Shown here: in pieces, positions 45,296 through 53,128 of the stretch
Position numbering within the stretch: the first letter of the stretch is position 1
Layout of the letters: the number at the start of each line of letters is the position of its first letter
Origin: Caryophanales bacterium UBA7476
Lineage (GTDB): Bacteria > Bacillota_I > Bacilli_A > RF39 > UBA660
NCBI GenBank assembly: GCA_002477275.1
Contig: DLOU01000023.1
Location: 1 to 56,704 of the forward strand
Length of the DNA: 56,704 bases
Reading direction: 5' to 3'
Notes under the pieces: model-generated
Databases searched by the model: none
What the model saw: the letters and a program-made list of their open reading frames with translations, nothing else
What the model was told of the DNA's origin: nothing
Translations under genes and position numbers: made by a program

Positions 45296-46726
45296 TTATT
45301 TTAATTTTTCTAGTTCACTATTTAAAAGTTCCATAGCACTTCTAGGATCAGCTTTTCCTTGAGATTTTTTCATAACTTGTCCCATCAAGTATTTAATAGC
45401 TCTATCATGACCATTTTTAAAGTCATTAACACTATCTGGATTTTCTGATATTACAGAGCTAATTATTTCAAGTATCTGACTATTATCAGTAATATTAGAA
45501 ATTCCTTTTTCTTTAATTATTTTATCTAAACTATCTTCTTTTTCTAATATATCTGAAATAATTTCTTTTACATTTTTGCTTGTAAGCTCATTCTCTTTAA
45601 CTTTAGTAACTAAATCATAAAATTTATCCTTACCAAGTTTAGTATCACAAAGTTCCTTATTTTCTTTATTTAAGTACGAAGCAATATCTCCTAATAAAAG
45701 GTTTACTGCAGTTTTAAAATCTAAATCTGTATCTAAATACTGATTTAAGAAATCACTCATTTCTCTATGATTAATCATTTTTTCTGTATTTACTTCTGAT
45801 ACTCCTCTAGAAATATATTCTTTTCTTCTTTCATCAGGCATCATAGGTATAACTGAAATTGCTTTTTCAATTTGTTCTTCTTCTAAATTAATATATGGAA
45901 TATCTGGTTCAGGAAAATATCTATAATCATTACCAGTTTCTTTTACACGCATCAAAACTGTATCATTTAATTTAGAATCAAATCTTCTAGTTTGTGGTAA
46001 AAATGTTTCACCATTATCATATAATTTCTTCTGTCTTTCAAATTCTTTTTCTAAACTTAATTTAACATTACTAATAGAACCTATATTTTTAATTTCTGCT
46101 TTTGTACCTAATGGATCTTCTTCATTTTTTCTAATTGATATATTAGCATCACATCTCATACTACCTTCTTCAATTTTACAATCACTAATATCTGCATATA
46201 GAAGTGTTTCTCTAAGTTTCTCAATATAAAGTTTAGCTTCTTCTGGAGAAGATATACATGGTTTAGTAACTATTTCAAGTAGTGGAACTCCTGCTCTATT
46301 AAAGTCTAGTAGTGAAACTGTCCCTCTATGCATACTTTTGCATGTATCTTCTTCAATATGTATTTCTTCTATTTCTATTTTCTTTTCTTTTCCATCAACT
46401 ATTATTGGTACATATCCATCATATCCAATTGGTGTTTCAGCTTGAGTAATTTGATAATTTTTAGGATTATCAGGATAAAAATAATTTTTTCTATCAAAAT
46501 GCATATGACGTCTAATATTACAGTTAAGTACTTTAGCAGCTCTAATACCTATATTTACTACTTCTGAATTTATTAAAGGAAGAGTTCCAGGATATCCTAA
46601 ATCAATAACATTAGTAAGTGAATTAGCACTCATTCCATACCCATTTTTAGAAGATGAGAATATTTTTGTATTAGTTTTTAATTCAACGTGTACTTCAATA
46701 CCTATTGTTGTTATATATTCACTCAT
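45296..46726 (-). CDS. gatB: Asp/Glu-tRNA(Asn/Gln) amidotransferase subunit B
   Basis: 476 residues from ATG 46726, which has the correct spacing from AAGGAG (an ATG at 46735 abuts that site). Motifs: TIGIEVHVELKT, NIRRHMHFDRKNYFYPDNPKNYQI, GSMRCDANISIR and NDYRYFPEPDIP. Kinase subunit that phosphorylates the misacylated tRNA before amide transfer. The C-terminal YqeY-like tail (MGQVMKKSQGKADP) is intact. Last gene of gatCAB. Confidence 0.97.
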   Translation of the reverse strand: MSEYITTIGIEVHVELKTNTKIFSSSKNGYGMSANSLTNVIDLGYPGTLPLINSEVVNIGIRAAKVLNCNIRRHMHFDRKNYFYPDNPKNYQITQAETPIGYDGYVPIIVDGKEKKIEIEEIHIEEDTCKSMHRGTVSLLDFNRAGVPLLEIVTKPCISSPEEAKLYIEKLRETLLYADISDCKIEEGSMRCDANISIRKNEEDPLGTKAEIKNIGSISNVKLSLEKEFERQKKLYDNGETFLPQTRRFDSKLNDTVLMRVKETGNDYRYFPEPDIPYINLEEEQIEKAISVIPMMPDERRKEYISRGVSEVNTEKMINHREMSDFLNQYLDTDLDFKTAVNLLLGDIASYLNKENKELCDTKLGKDKFYDLVTKVKENELTSKNVKEIISDILEKEDSLDKIIKEKGISNITDNSQILEIISSVISENPDSVNDFKNGHDRAIKYLMGQVMKKSQGKADPRSAMELLNSELEKLK

Positions 46727-46727
46727 A

Positions 46728-48182
46728 TTATTCATCTCCTTTTGGATTTAAACTAAGTTTTAGTTTATTCTCTACAAAACTAGCAAAACCATACATTTTA
46801 GCTTCTTCAAAACTATTTCCTATTATATGCATACCTATTGGCATATTATCTTCATCACTAAATCCAACTGGTATATTTAATCCAGGTAGTCCTGCCATAT
46901 TAACTGGAATAACTAAAACATCATCCATAAAACTTTTTAAAGGATCATCTAAATCTTGATCTAAATTGTATGCTGTTGTTGTTGTTGTAGGACCAATTAT
47001 TAAATCATATTCACTAAATACTCTATCAAATTCTTTCTTCATGTCATCACGAATAGAAAGTGCTTTATTATAATAAATTTTAGCATTATCACCACTAAGT
47101 AAATAAGAACCAACCATTATACGTCTTTTTACTTCATTACCAAAGCCATTTTTACGAGTTTCTAAATATAAATCGTCTATATTTTCAGGATTTTCATATG
47201 AATAACCATATCTAATACCATCAAAACGAGCAAGATTACTACTAGCTTCACCCATAGCAATTATTTGATAAAGATTAACTGCATTTTCTAAATATTTCAT
47301 ATCAACCAACTCAACAACTGCTCCATTTTCTTCTAATAGTTTTTTAACTTCTAAAATTTTATTTTTAATAACTGAAGAAGTTATATCACTCATAAAATAT
47401 GTTGGAATAGCTATTTTAAGACCTTTTACATCTTTACCAATAAATCTTGTAAAATCTTCTTTTTCTTTAAATGAAGATGTTAAATCTCTTTCATCACGTC
47501 CTACTAATTCATTAAGTAAAACTGCATTATCAAAAACATTAGTTGTCATTGGACCAATTTGATCTAAACTAGAAGCAAAAGCAATAAGTCCATAACGAGA
47601 AATTCTTCCATAAGTAGGTTTCATACCAACAATACCACAGTAACTAGCAGGTTGTCTTATACTTCCTCCAGTATCACTACCTAAAGCAAATTTAACTATA
47701 CGACTACTAACACATGAAGCACTTCCTCCAGAAGATCCTCCAGTTATTTTATCTTTATTCCAAGGATTACGTGGTGCTCCAAAATAACTAGTTCTACTAG
47801 TAGATCCCATAGCAAACTCATCCATATTAGTTTTACCAATAATAATCATTTTTTTGTTGTTTATTTTTTCTACAACAGTAGCATCATAAATAGGAATAAA
47901 ATTATCAAGAATATGTGAAGCACATGTAGTTCTTAAATCTTTAGTAACAATATTATCTTTAACAGCAATAGGAATACCCCATAGTAAATTATCTTTCTCT
48001 ACTTTACCTTCTAATTCTTTAGCTCTTTTAATAGCTTCTTCTTTATTTAAAGTAATAAAACAGTTTAAATCTTTTTCTTCTTCAATTCTTTCAAATGCCT
48101 CATTAACTAAGTCTAAAGGTGTAATTTCACCATTAACTAATAATTCATGTATCTCTTTTAAATCTCTATCTATATATCCCAT
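46728..48182 (-). CDS. gatA: Asp/Glu-tRNA(Asn/Gln) amidotransferase subunit A
   Basis: 484 residues. Amidase signature: ITGGSSGGSASCVSSRIVKF and SDTGGSIRQPAS, with the expected Lys-cisSer-Ser triad near K75, S150 and S174. It releases ammonia from glutamine for GatB. The stop is 1 nt before the gatB start; the gene is 2 nt after gatC. Confidence 0.97.
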   Translation of the reverse strand: MGYIDRDLKEIHELLVNGEITPLDLVNEAFERIEEEKDLNCFITLNKEEAIKRAKELEGKVEKDNLLWGIPIAVKDNIVTKDLRTTCASHILDNFIPIYDATVVEKINNKKMIIIGKTNMDEFAMGSTSRTSYFGAPRNPWNKDKITGGSSGGSASCVSSRIVKFALGSDTGGSIRQPASYCGIVGMKPTYGRISRYGLIAFASSLDQIGPMTTNVFDNAVLLNELVGRDERDLTSSFKEKEDFTRFIGKDVKGLKIAIPTYFMSDITSSVIKNKILEVKKLLEENGAVVELVDMKYLENAVNLYQIIAMGEASSNLARFDGIRYGYSYENPENIDDLYLETRKNGFGNEVKRRIMVGSYLLSGDNAKIYYNKALSIRDDMKKEFDRVFSEYDLIIGPTTTTTAYNLDQDLDDPLKSFMDDVLVIPVNMAGLPGLNIPVGFSDEDNMPIGMHIIGNSFEEAKMYGFASFVENKLKLSLNPKGDE

Positions 48183-48184
48183 AA

Positions 48185-48481
48185 TTAATCTCCTATAACA
48201 ACTGGAACTTCTATATAGTTACCATTCTTTCTTGGTACATTTTTTAAAACTTCTTTAGCATCAAGCATTTCACCTTCAGAATCTTCTCTTAAAGTAGAAT
48301 CATCACTCCAAGGAGCAATCATTCTATCAGAATCATATCCCTCTACTTTATTTATTTTTTCTACTTCATCTAATATTTGTTTTAGTTCAACTTGATATTT
48401 TTCAATCTCTTCTTCACTAACTTTTATTCTAGCAAGCTTCGCAACATGTAAAACTTCTTCTCTTGTTAATTTATTTTCCAT
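48185..48481 (-). CDS. gatC: Asp/Glu-tRNA(Asn/Gln) amidotransferase subunit C
   Basis: 98 residues from ATG 48481, which has correct spacing from AAGGA. MENKLTREEVLHVAKLARIK and the C-terminal LREDSEGEMLDAKEVLKNVP match GatC, which stabilises the GatA-GatB complex. First gene of gatCAB. Organisms with this operon make Gln-tRNA and often Asn-tRNA by transamidation. Confidence 0.94.
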   Translation of the reverse strand: MENKLTREEVLHVAKLARIKVSEEEIEKYQVELKQILDEVEKINKVEGYDSDRMIAPWSDDSTLREDSEGEMLDAKEVLKNVPRKNGNYIEVPVVIGD

Positions 48482-48507
48482 ACAAGTCATTCCTTCCTAA
48501 CTAGTTA

Positions 48508-48537
48508 ATTATAACACTTATCCCCATAAAAATACAA
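48508..48537 (-). promoter_or_regulatory. Promoter of gatCAB
   Basis: Minus strand TTGTAT (48537-48532), 18-nt spacer, TATAAT (48513-48508). Confidence 0.6.
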
Positions 48538-48556
48538 ATATTTAGGACTATATTAT

Positions 48557-48585
48557 ACAAAAAATCATAACAAAAGTTATGATTT
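48557..48585 (-). terminator. Terminator of the ORF6N gene
   Basis: Perfect 10-bp stem AAATCATAAC 48562-48571 with GTTATGATTT 48576-48585, AAAA/TTTT loop, followed by TTTG and T-rich sequence. Confidence 0.9.
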
Positions 48586-48603
48586 AAATTGTAATAATTA
48601 AAA

Positions 48604-49494
48604 TTATATAATTTTATTAACTTTACTAATTAACAAGTTACAAACTTCTTCATCACTAATCAAGTTGATTGAAAAAGTTTTATATCCAATTCTATTTATA
48701 CTAGTACCGCAATGATAAACTAACTTATTATCAATTAAAAAGTATCTATCATGGAAACTATTATTAAATACTACTTTCAAGTTATGATATTGTTTATTAT
48801 ATTTTGTTATATCTTGATCAGTCAAAAGATTATTCTTCTTAGTTATAATTATCACCTCTATATTTAATCTTTTTATAATATCTAATATAGTATTATCTGC
48901 ATATGCATCAATAATTATTAATCTTTTAGTTACACTTTTAAATATATCTTGTATTTTAGAATAAGCATCATATATTTGACCATTAAAATATATTTCATTC
49001 ACTTTTCTCTTCTCTTCAAATTTTTGAAAAGATGCTTTTAATAGTTTAATATCCTCAGTATTTTTTAGAACTTGCTTATTTACAAATTTTTGTTCTATTA
49101 AATTATCACTAATATAATGTTTTAAAGTTACAAAGGCATCCATTATTTTAATACTTATTTCTTCCGCTACTTCCGTTTTTAAAACTGTTGCAAGCATTGC
49201 CACACCTTGTTCTGTAAATACATATGGCAAATATTTAGAGAATTTTCCTTGTTCTAGTTCTAAGGTTTCAAATTGAAACCTTAGAATTTTATGATACTCC
49301 TCTTTAGTTAATTTGAACATAAATCTTTCTGGAAATCTATTTATATGTCTTTTAACTGCAAGATTAATTGTTTTAGTACCATTAGAACACTTATAAAGTT
49401 TAGCTAAATCAGAATCTAGCATAACTTGTTTTCCACGAATTTCATATATTAAATTTTCTATTACAACATCATGTTTAACAATTACATCAGTCAT
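48604..49494 (-). CDS. ORF6N-domain protein with a C-terminal phospholipase-D-like domain
   Basis: 296 residues. N-terminal ORF6N domain (about 5-125) with IRGKQVMLDSDLAKLYKC, RFPERFMFKLTKEEY and YVFTEQGVAMLATVL, a DNA-binding fold known from phages. Residues about 125-185 form a linker or coiled coil. The C-terminal part has FHDRYFLIDNKLVYHCGTS, which fits an HKD-like PLD signature with Arg in place of the canonical Lys. Such fusions suggest a nuclease or DNA-associated protein of phage or mobile origin. Function unknown. A decayed second copy follows at 49629-50184. Confidence 0.75.
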   Translation of the reverse strand: MTDVIVKHDVVIENLIYEIRGKQVMLDSDLAKLYKCSNGTKTINLAVKRHINRFPERFMFKLTKEEYHKILRFQFETLELEQGKFSKYLPYVFTEQGVAMLATVLKTEVAEEISIKIMDAFVTLKHYISDNLIEQKFVNKQVLKNTEDIKLLKASFQKFEEKRKVNEIYFNGQIYDAYSKIQDIFKSVTKRLIIIDAYADNTILDIIKRLNIEVIIITKKNNLLTDQDITKYNKQYHNLKVVFNNSFHDRYFLIDNKLVYHCGTSINRIGYKTFSINLISDEEVCNLLISKVNKII

Positions 49495-49628
49495 AAACCA
49501 TACATCTCCTAAATTTCAAAAATCGAAAAACTTGATAATTTATAATCTATTATAAATACTATTACTTTAATATTTTTTCGCTTTGTTTATATAAACATAC
49601 ATCAAAAACTTTTTTATACATCCTACTG

Positions 49629-50184
49629 TTAAATTATAAATTCTTTAACATCAATAATTATTAATCTTTTAGTTACACTTTTAAATATATCTTGTATTTT
49701 AGAATAAGCATCATATATTTGACCATTAAAATATATTTCATTAATTATTTTCTTTTCTTCAAATTTACTAAATGATTCTTCTAATATTTTTATCTTTTCA
49801 TGATTTTCTAACACTAAATTATTAATATATTTCTGCTCAATTAAATCTTTATCAATATAATGTCTCAGCATCCATTATTCTTATACTTATTTCTTCTGCA
49901 ACTCCAGTTCTCAATGCAGTTGCAAGAATTGCTACTCCTTGTTCTGTAAAAACATAAGGGTTATATCTTCTACCTCCATAGTCTTTTTCTAAACTTGAGG
50001 TTCCAAATTGGAACTTCAAATTTAGATATTCTTCTTATCTTAGTTGAAAATAAAAATCTTCATCTTTTAACTTGAATCTTAAGTTGTTTAATTTCACTTC
50101 ATACAATCTACCTAAATCTGAATCTAACATTACTTATTTTTCACTAACTTCATAGACCATATCTTATATTATAATTTTATCCAT
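49629..50184 (-). pseudogene. Decayed second copy of the ORF6N gene
   Basis: The sequence keeps parts of the ORF6N protein at 48604-49494: VMLDSDLGRLYEV, PYVFTEQGVAILATALR, the linker EEISIRIMDA and then, after a frameshift near 49865, MLRHYIDKDLIEQKYIN... to NEIYFNGQIYDAYSKIQDIF. In-frame TAA codons occur at three sites before YVFTEQG (for example EK*VMLDSDL and LR*EEYLN), and the PLD-like part is missing after RLIIID. The 80-residue open frame at 49629-49871 is only a fragment of this remnant. The decay suggests relaxed selection after duplication. Confidence 0.85.
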
Positions 50185-50372
50185 ACTGCAATTTATCTTA
50201 AATATAAATATAAAATATTAAAAACACTATATTATTAGAATACTGTTACTTTGAATAATAATAAAATTTAAATAAATACATCTTAACATTTAATTACCCA
50301 ATCAATATATATCATACAAATGTTTGTAAGTCAACTATTTTATTGCATAATCAAACTCATTTTCTTTATAAA

Positions 50373-50405
50373 CAAAAAAATCATATCACCCAATGTGATA
50401 TGATT
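50373..50405 (-). terminator. Strong terminator after the MutS-like small protein
   Basis: Perfect 11-bp stem AATCATATCAC 50379-50389 with GTGATATGATT 50395-50405, followed on the minus strand by TTTTTTTG. The 188 nt between this and the pseudogene (50185-50372) hold AT-rich sequence with no VR-like or template-like repeat that I can see. Confidence 0.9.
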
Positions 50406-50424
50406 TATTCATATACTCATTTTC

Positions 50425-50772
50425 TTATAAAATACTAGTAAATATATGAATAACTATTTTATCTTGTATATCTATTAGTTTCTTAATTAAATTACTAATA
50501 CAAAATTTATCTTTAATTAAGTATTCTTTTATTTTATTAATTCTAACAAGCTTATCAATATAATTCTTACTTTCTAAAAGTAATTCATTATATTTATTTT
50601 TCTTTTTATAATTCACTTTTTCTAATTCTTCATAATTATGTTTTTTATCAACAATAATATAATTAATATTTCTATTCTCTAATATATATTTAATCTTATT
50701 AATAGAACCAAGTGGAAAACCACATGATCTTTCTAAAGTATCTATATTTTTTATCATATTAACTATTGACAT
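50425..50772 (-). CDS. Small MutS-domain-I-like protein, candidate DGR accessory
   Basis: 115 residues. The stretch CGFPLGSINKIKYILENRNI (about 17-36), followed by NYIIVDKK, resembles the MutS domain I pattern of a Gly-Phe-Pro turn, a helix and a hydrophobic strand. The rest is charged and helical. I recall small MutS-like (MSL) accessory genes being reported with some DGRs; this one directly follows three DGR-like target genes, which is why I name it so. The N terminus may be lost: just upstream, a different frame reads HLLEVFYVNS before a stop, as if a frameshift had removed the start. Alternative: an unrelated small protein. Confidence 0.5.
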   Translation of the reverse strand: MSIVNMIKNIDTLERSCGFPLGSINKIKYILENRNINYIIVDKKHNYEELEKVNYKKKNKYNELLLESKNYIDKLVRINKIKEYLIKDKFCISNLIKKLIDIQDKIVIHIFTSIL

Positions 50773-50816
50773 AAAACACTTCTAATAAATGATTTAAATA
50801 TTTTAACTTAAAACCG

Positions 50817-50848
50817 GGCAGCCTTTAGACCTGAGGCCTAAGACTGCC
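50817..50848 (-). repeat. Conserved post-VR hairpin, copy 1
   Basis: Imperfect 14-bp hairpin on the minus strand (5' arm GGCAGTCTTAGGCC, loop TCA, 3' arm GGTCTAAAGGCTGCC with one bulged A). Two arm positions pair as G-U only in the minus-strand RNA. An almost identical element lies after each of the three variable-protein genes. DGR target genes characteristically have such a stem-loop after the VR, although a terminator role is also possible; the T run after it is short. Confidence 0.75.
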
Positions 50849-50868
50849 AAACTCACATCAATCAAAAT

Positions 50869-51870
50869 TTACTTCAAAACATATGGATCTGATGCTGTCC
50901 CAGAACCAGTACCTCGGAGTCCAGACCTTAGAGTGATAATTGGCCGAAGAGCATAGCTGCCGTCGTTGTAAACGTCCCAATCACCGCCTTTAAATTGACG
51001 CAAGACTCCTCTGCCAAGATTACCATTGGTGACAATATACTTACCGAAAAAGCCAAGTCGTAAAGACGTACCATTATAGTAATAATAACGAGAGCCTAGC
51101 CAATACTCAGTTGCAGTACTTGTTCCCACCTTATTTGCTATCGCATAACTATTTGCTGTTCCTCCATATGCTGCCTTTACTAATTCATAATCTGTAGTAT
51201 ATAGACTATCACCTCGACCTAAATACTCTTCTGTTGGTGTTCCACTTGTTGATGATGTCCACTCAGTACTAGCTTTTAAATCTGTTCCATCAAAATATGA
51301 TGTATCTGTAATAAATAAAGTTTGTCCATTATATCCCATATATCTAGAATCAACAGTAAACTTAGTATTTTCATATTTACTAGCTAAAACATTTAAATAA
51401 TATACAAAACTTTGATATCCTGTTGTTCCTTGAAAAGTAACATCAGTGCTTGATACATATTCTGATACTGCATCATATGTTCCATCATCATTTACTCTTA
51501 TTACTCTCCATAAATTAAGTTCCTGTGGATTGATAGTCTCAGGAGTATTATATCCAGTATACTTAGGTTCTGTTGTATAACTAGAAAGAGTTGGAGTCAT
51601 TTGAACAACATCTCCCACACTTAATGTTAAATCTGAGACTCCTTGATTTTCAGCGCACTGATACAACTCATCAAGTGCATCTTGTACATTATCTGAACTC
51701 ATCCCACTATTAGTATTATCATAACCAGTATCACTAGAAGCATATAAATAACTACCAGGAGCAGCAAAACCAATCCAAAGACCTAAAGCAATACAAAAGC
51801 CAATAAAACCACTAGCTATAACTTTTTTACTAGGTTTAAATTTTCTTTTCTTAAAATTTCTAATTCTCAA
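50869..51870 (-). CDS. Secreted variable protein A with a DGR-type C-terminal domain
   Basis: 333 residues from TTG 51870, preferred because GGTGA lies 5 nt ahead; GTGs at 51882/51879 are alternatives. A basic N terminus and one membrane or signal segment (about 19-39, IASGFIGFCIALGLWIGFAA) are followed by an external linker, then a C-type-lectin-like domain with LNLWRVIRVNDDGTYDAVSE, WLGSR, YALRPIITLRSG and SGTASDPYVLK. The VR spans residues 262-305 between WLGSR and YALRP. It uses codons such as CGA, GGC and AAC unlike the rest of the gene. Presumed binding protein on the surface; the ligand is variable by design. Same architecture as B and C. Ends with a conserved hairpin at 50817-50848. 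Confidence 0.85.
   Translation of the reverse strand: MRIRNFKKRKFKPSKKVIASGFIGFCIALGLWIGFAAPGSYLYASSDTGYDNTNSGMSSDNVQDALDELYQCAENQGVSDLTLSVGDVVQMTPTLSSYTTEPKYTGYNTPETINPQELNLWRVIRVNDDGTYDAVSEYVSSTDVTFQGTTGYQSFVYYLNVLASKYENTKFTVDSRYMGYNGQTLFITDTSYFDGTDLKASTEWTSSTSGTPTEEYLGRGDSLYTTDYELVKAAYGGTANSYAIANKVGTSTATEYWLGSRYYYYNGTSLRLGFFGKYIVTNGNLGRGVLRQFKGGDWDVYNDGSYALRPIITLRSGLRGTGSGTASDPYVLK
50956..51087 (-). other. DGR-type variable region (VR) of protein A
   Basis: 44 codons between conserved flanks (left CTAGGCTCTCGT, right TATGCTCTTCGGCCA). It differs from VR B and VR C at many codons. Third positions agree with theirs at the start (TAT TAT TAC TAT), then it diverges, with one extra codon relative to C. 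Confidence 0.8.
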
Positions 51871-51912
51871 TTTAATCACCACACTTGATTAATTTTTTTA
51901 AACTTAAAACCG

Positions 51913-51944
51913 GGCAGCCTTTAGACCTGAGGCCTAAGACTGCC
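51913..51944 (-). repeat. Conserved post-VR hairpin, copy 2
   Basis: Same 32-nt sequence as the hairpin at 50817-50848, here 20 nt after the stop codon of variable protein B. Confidence 0.75.
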
Positions 51945-51964
51945 AATCTCATATCAAACAAAGA

Positions 51965-52963
51965 TTACTGAAGAACATAAGGACTAGATTTGGTTCCAGA
52001 ACCAGTAGCTGTGATCCCAGACCTTAGAGTGATAATTGGCCGAAGAGCATAACCGAAGCTGTTATCAGCCCAAGTACCATCATCATATTTACGCAAGACG
52101 CGGCCGTTCTTGCTACCATCGGCGTAAACATTTCTGCCAAGAAAGCGGAAGTCAGCGGAGAAGGAAGTGAAGATGACATAGCCATAAGAACGAGAGCCTA
52201 GCCAATAAATAGTCAAAGTATTTGTTCCCACTTTAATTGCTTTAGCACTATCACTTGCATTTCCATATGCTGCTTTTACTAAATCATAATCTGTAGTATA
52301 TAGACTATCACCTCGACCTAAATACTCTTCTGCTGGTGTTCCACTTGTTGATGAAGTCCACTCAGTTCCAGCCTTTGTACTTGTTCCATCAAAATACGAT
52401 GTATCACTTATAAACTCTGTTTGTCCATTATATCCCATATATCTTGATTCTACTGTATATTTTGGATTTTCATACTTTGAAGCTAATATATTTAAATAAC
52501 CAACAAAACTTTGATATCCGGTCTTTCCATTAAAGGTAACATTAGTACTTGATACATATTCTGATACAGCGTCATATGTTCCGTCATCATTTACTCTAAT
52601 TACTCTCCATAAATTAAGTTCCTTAGGATTAATAGTTTGGGTACTACTATATCCTGTATACTTAGTCTCTGTTGTATAACTACTAGTAGTAGGAGTCATA
52701 CTTATATAATCCCCCACTTTAAATGAAGTACCAGAACTACTACTAGCACATCCATTATTAATCCATAACTCATCAATAGCGTCTTGTACTGTTTCTGAAT
52801 CCAATCCACTTGTATTATTATTATAACTAACTTCTCTTGAAGTAATTAAAGAAGTTGCAGTTGCCGCTACTCCTCCAGTTATTAAAAAACAAATAAGAAA
52901 AGAAAGAAAACATAAAACTACATCTTTAAATTTAACTTTTTTAATTTTTTCCTTTAATTTCAT
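51965..52963 (-). CDS. Secreted variable protein B with a DGR-type C-terminal domain
   Basis: 332 residues from ATG 52963 (GGTGGTGA ahead). A basic N terminus and one membrane or signal segment (about 17-38), a linker, then the shared domain: LNLWRVIRVNDDGTYDAVSE, YLGRGDSLYTTDYDLVKAAY, WLGSR, YALRPIITLRSG and a GSGTKSSPYVLQ end. The VR covers residues 259-304. Its flanks are near-identical in DNA to A and C, while the rest of the gene shows ordinary divergence. Preceded by inverted repeats at 52996-53057 and followed by a conserved hairpin. Presumed surface binding protein. Confidence 0.85.
   Translation of the reverse strand: MKLKEKIKKVKFKDVVLCFLSFLICFLITGGVAATATSLITSREVSYNNNTSGLDSETVQDAIDELWINNGCASSSSGTSFKVGDYISMTPTTSSYTTETKYTGYSSTQTINPKELNLWRVIRVNDDGTYDAVSEYVSSTNVTFNGKTGYQSFVGYLNILASKYENPKYTVESRYMGYNGQTEFISDTSYFDGTSTKAGTEWTSSTSGTPAEEYLGRGDSLYTTDYDLVKAAYGNASDSAKAIKVGTNTLTIYWLGSRSYGYVIFTSFSADFRFLGRNVYADGSKNGRVLRKYDDGTWADNSFGYALRPIITLRSGITATGSGTKSSPYVLQ
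52052..52189 (-). other. DGR-type variable region (VR) of protein B
   Basis: 46 codons. In the first 11 codons, 7 differ from VR C and all 11 third bases match. In the last 13 codons, 8 differ and 12 third bases match. Changes fall at codon positions 1 and 2, as expected if template AAC/AAT codons were mutated at A. Confidence 0.9.
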
Positions 52964-52995
52964 AGTTTCACCACCATTAATTATTTAATATATCA

Positions 52996-53057
52996 TTTCA
53001 ATAATTATAAATATAAAACTATAATTATTGAAATAATAACTAAATTTAGTTATTATT
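52996..53057. repeat. Two tandem inverted repeats upstream of variable protein B
   Basis: Perfect 14-bp arms TTTCAATAATTATA 52996-53009 and TATAATTATTGAAA 53020-53033, then a perfect 26-bp palindrome with arms AATAATAACTAAA 53032-53044 and TTTAGTTATTATT 53045-53057. They lie between the hairpin after gene C and the start of gene B, in a 165-nt AT-rich gap. Confidence 0.9.
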
Positions 53058-53076
53058 ATTTTTAAATAAAAGCCGG

Positions 53077-53108
53077 GGCAGCCTTTAGACCTAAGGCCTA
53101 AGACTGCC
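53077..53108 (-). repeat. Conserved post-VR hairpin, copy 3
   Basis: Same element as copies 1 and 2 with a single change in the loop (TTA instead of TCA on the minus strand). It lies 20 nt after the stop codon of variable protein C. Confidence 0.75.
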
Positions 53109-53128
53109 AAACTCACATCAATCAAAAT

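Noticed and set aside
49629..49871. A separate small gene of 80 codons
   Set aside because: It is only a part of the decayed ORF6N copy; the upstream sequence continues the homology with stops and a frameshift.
50185..50372. Template repeat of the DGR after the MutS-like gene
   Set aside because: The AT-rich 188 nt show no match to the VR flanks (no CTTCGGCC-like or GGCTCTCGT-like end).
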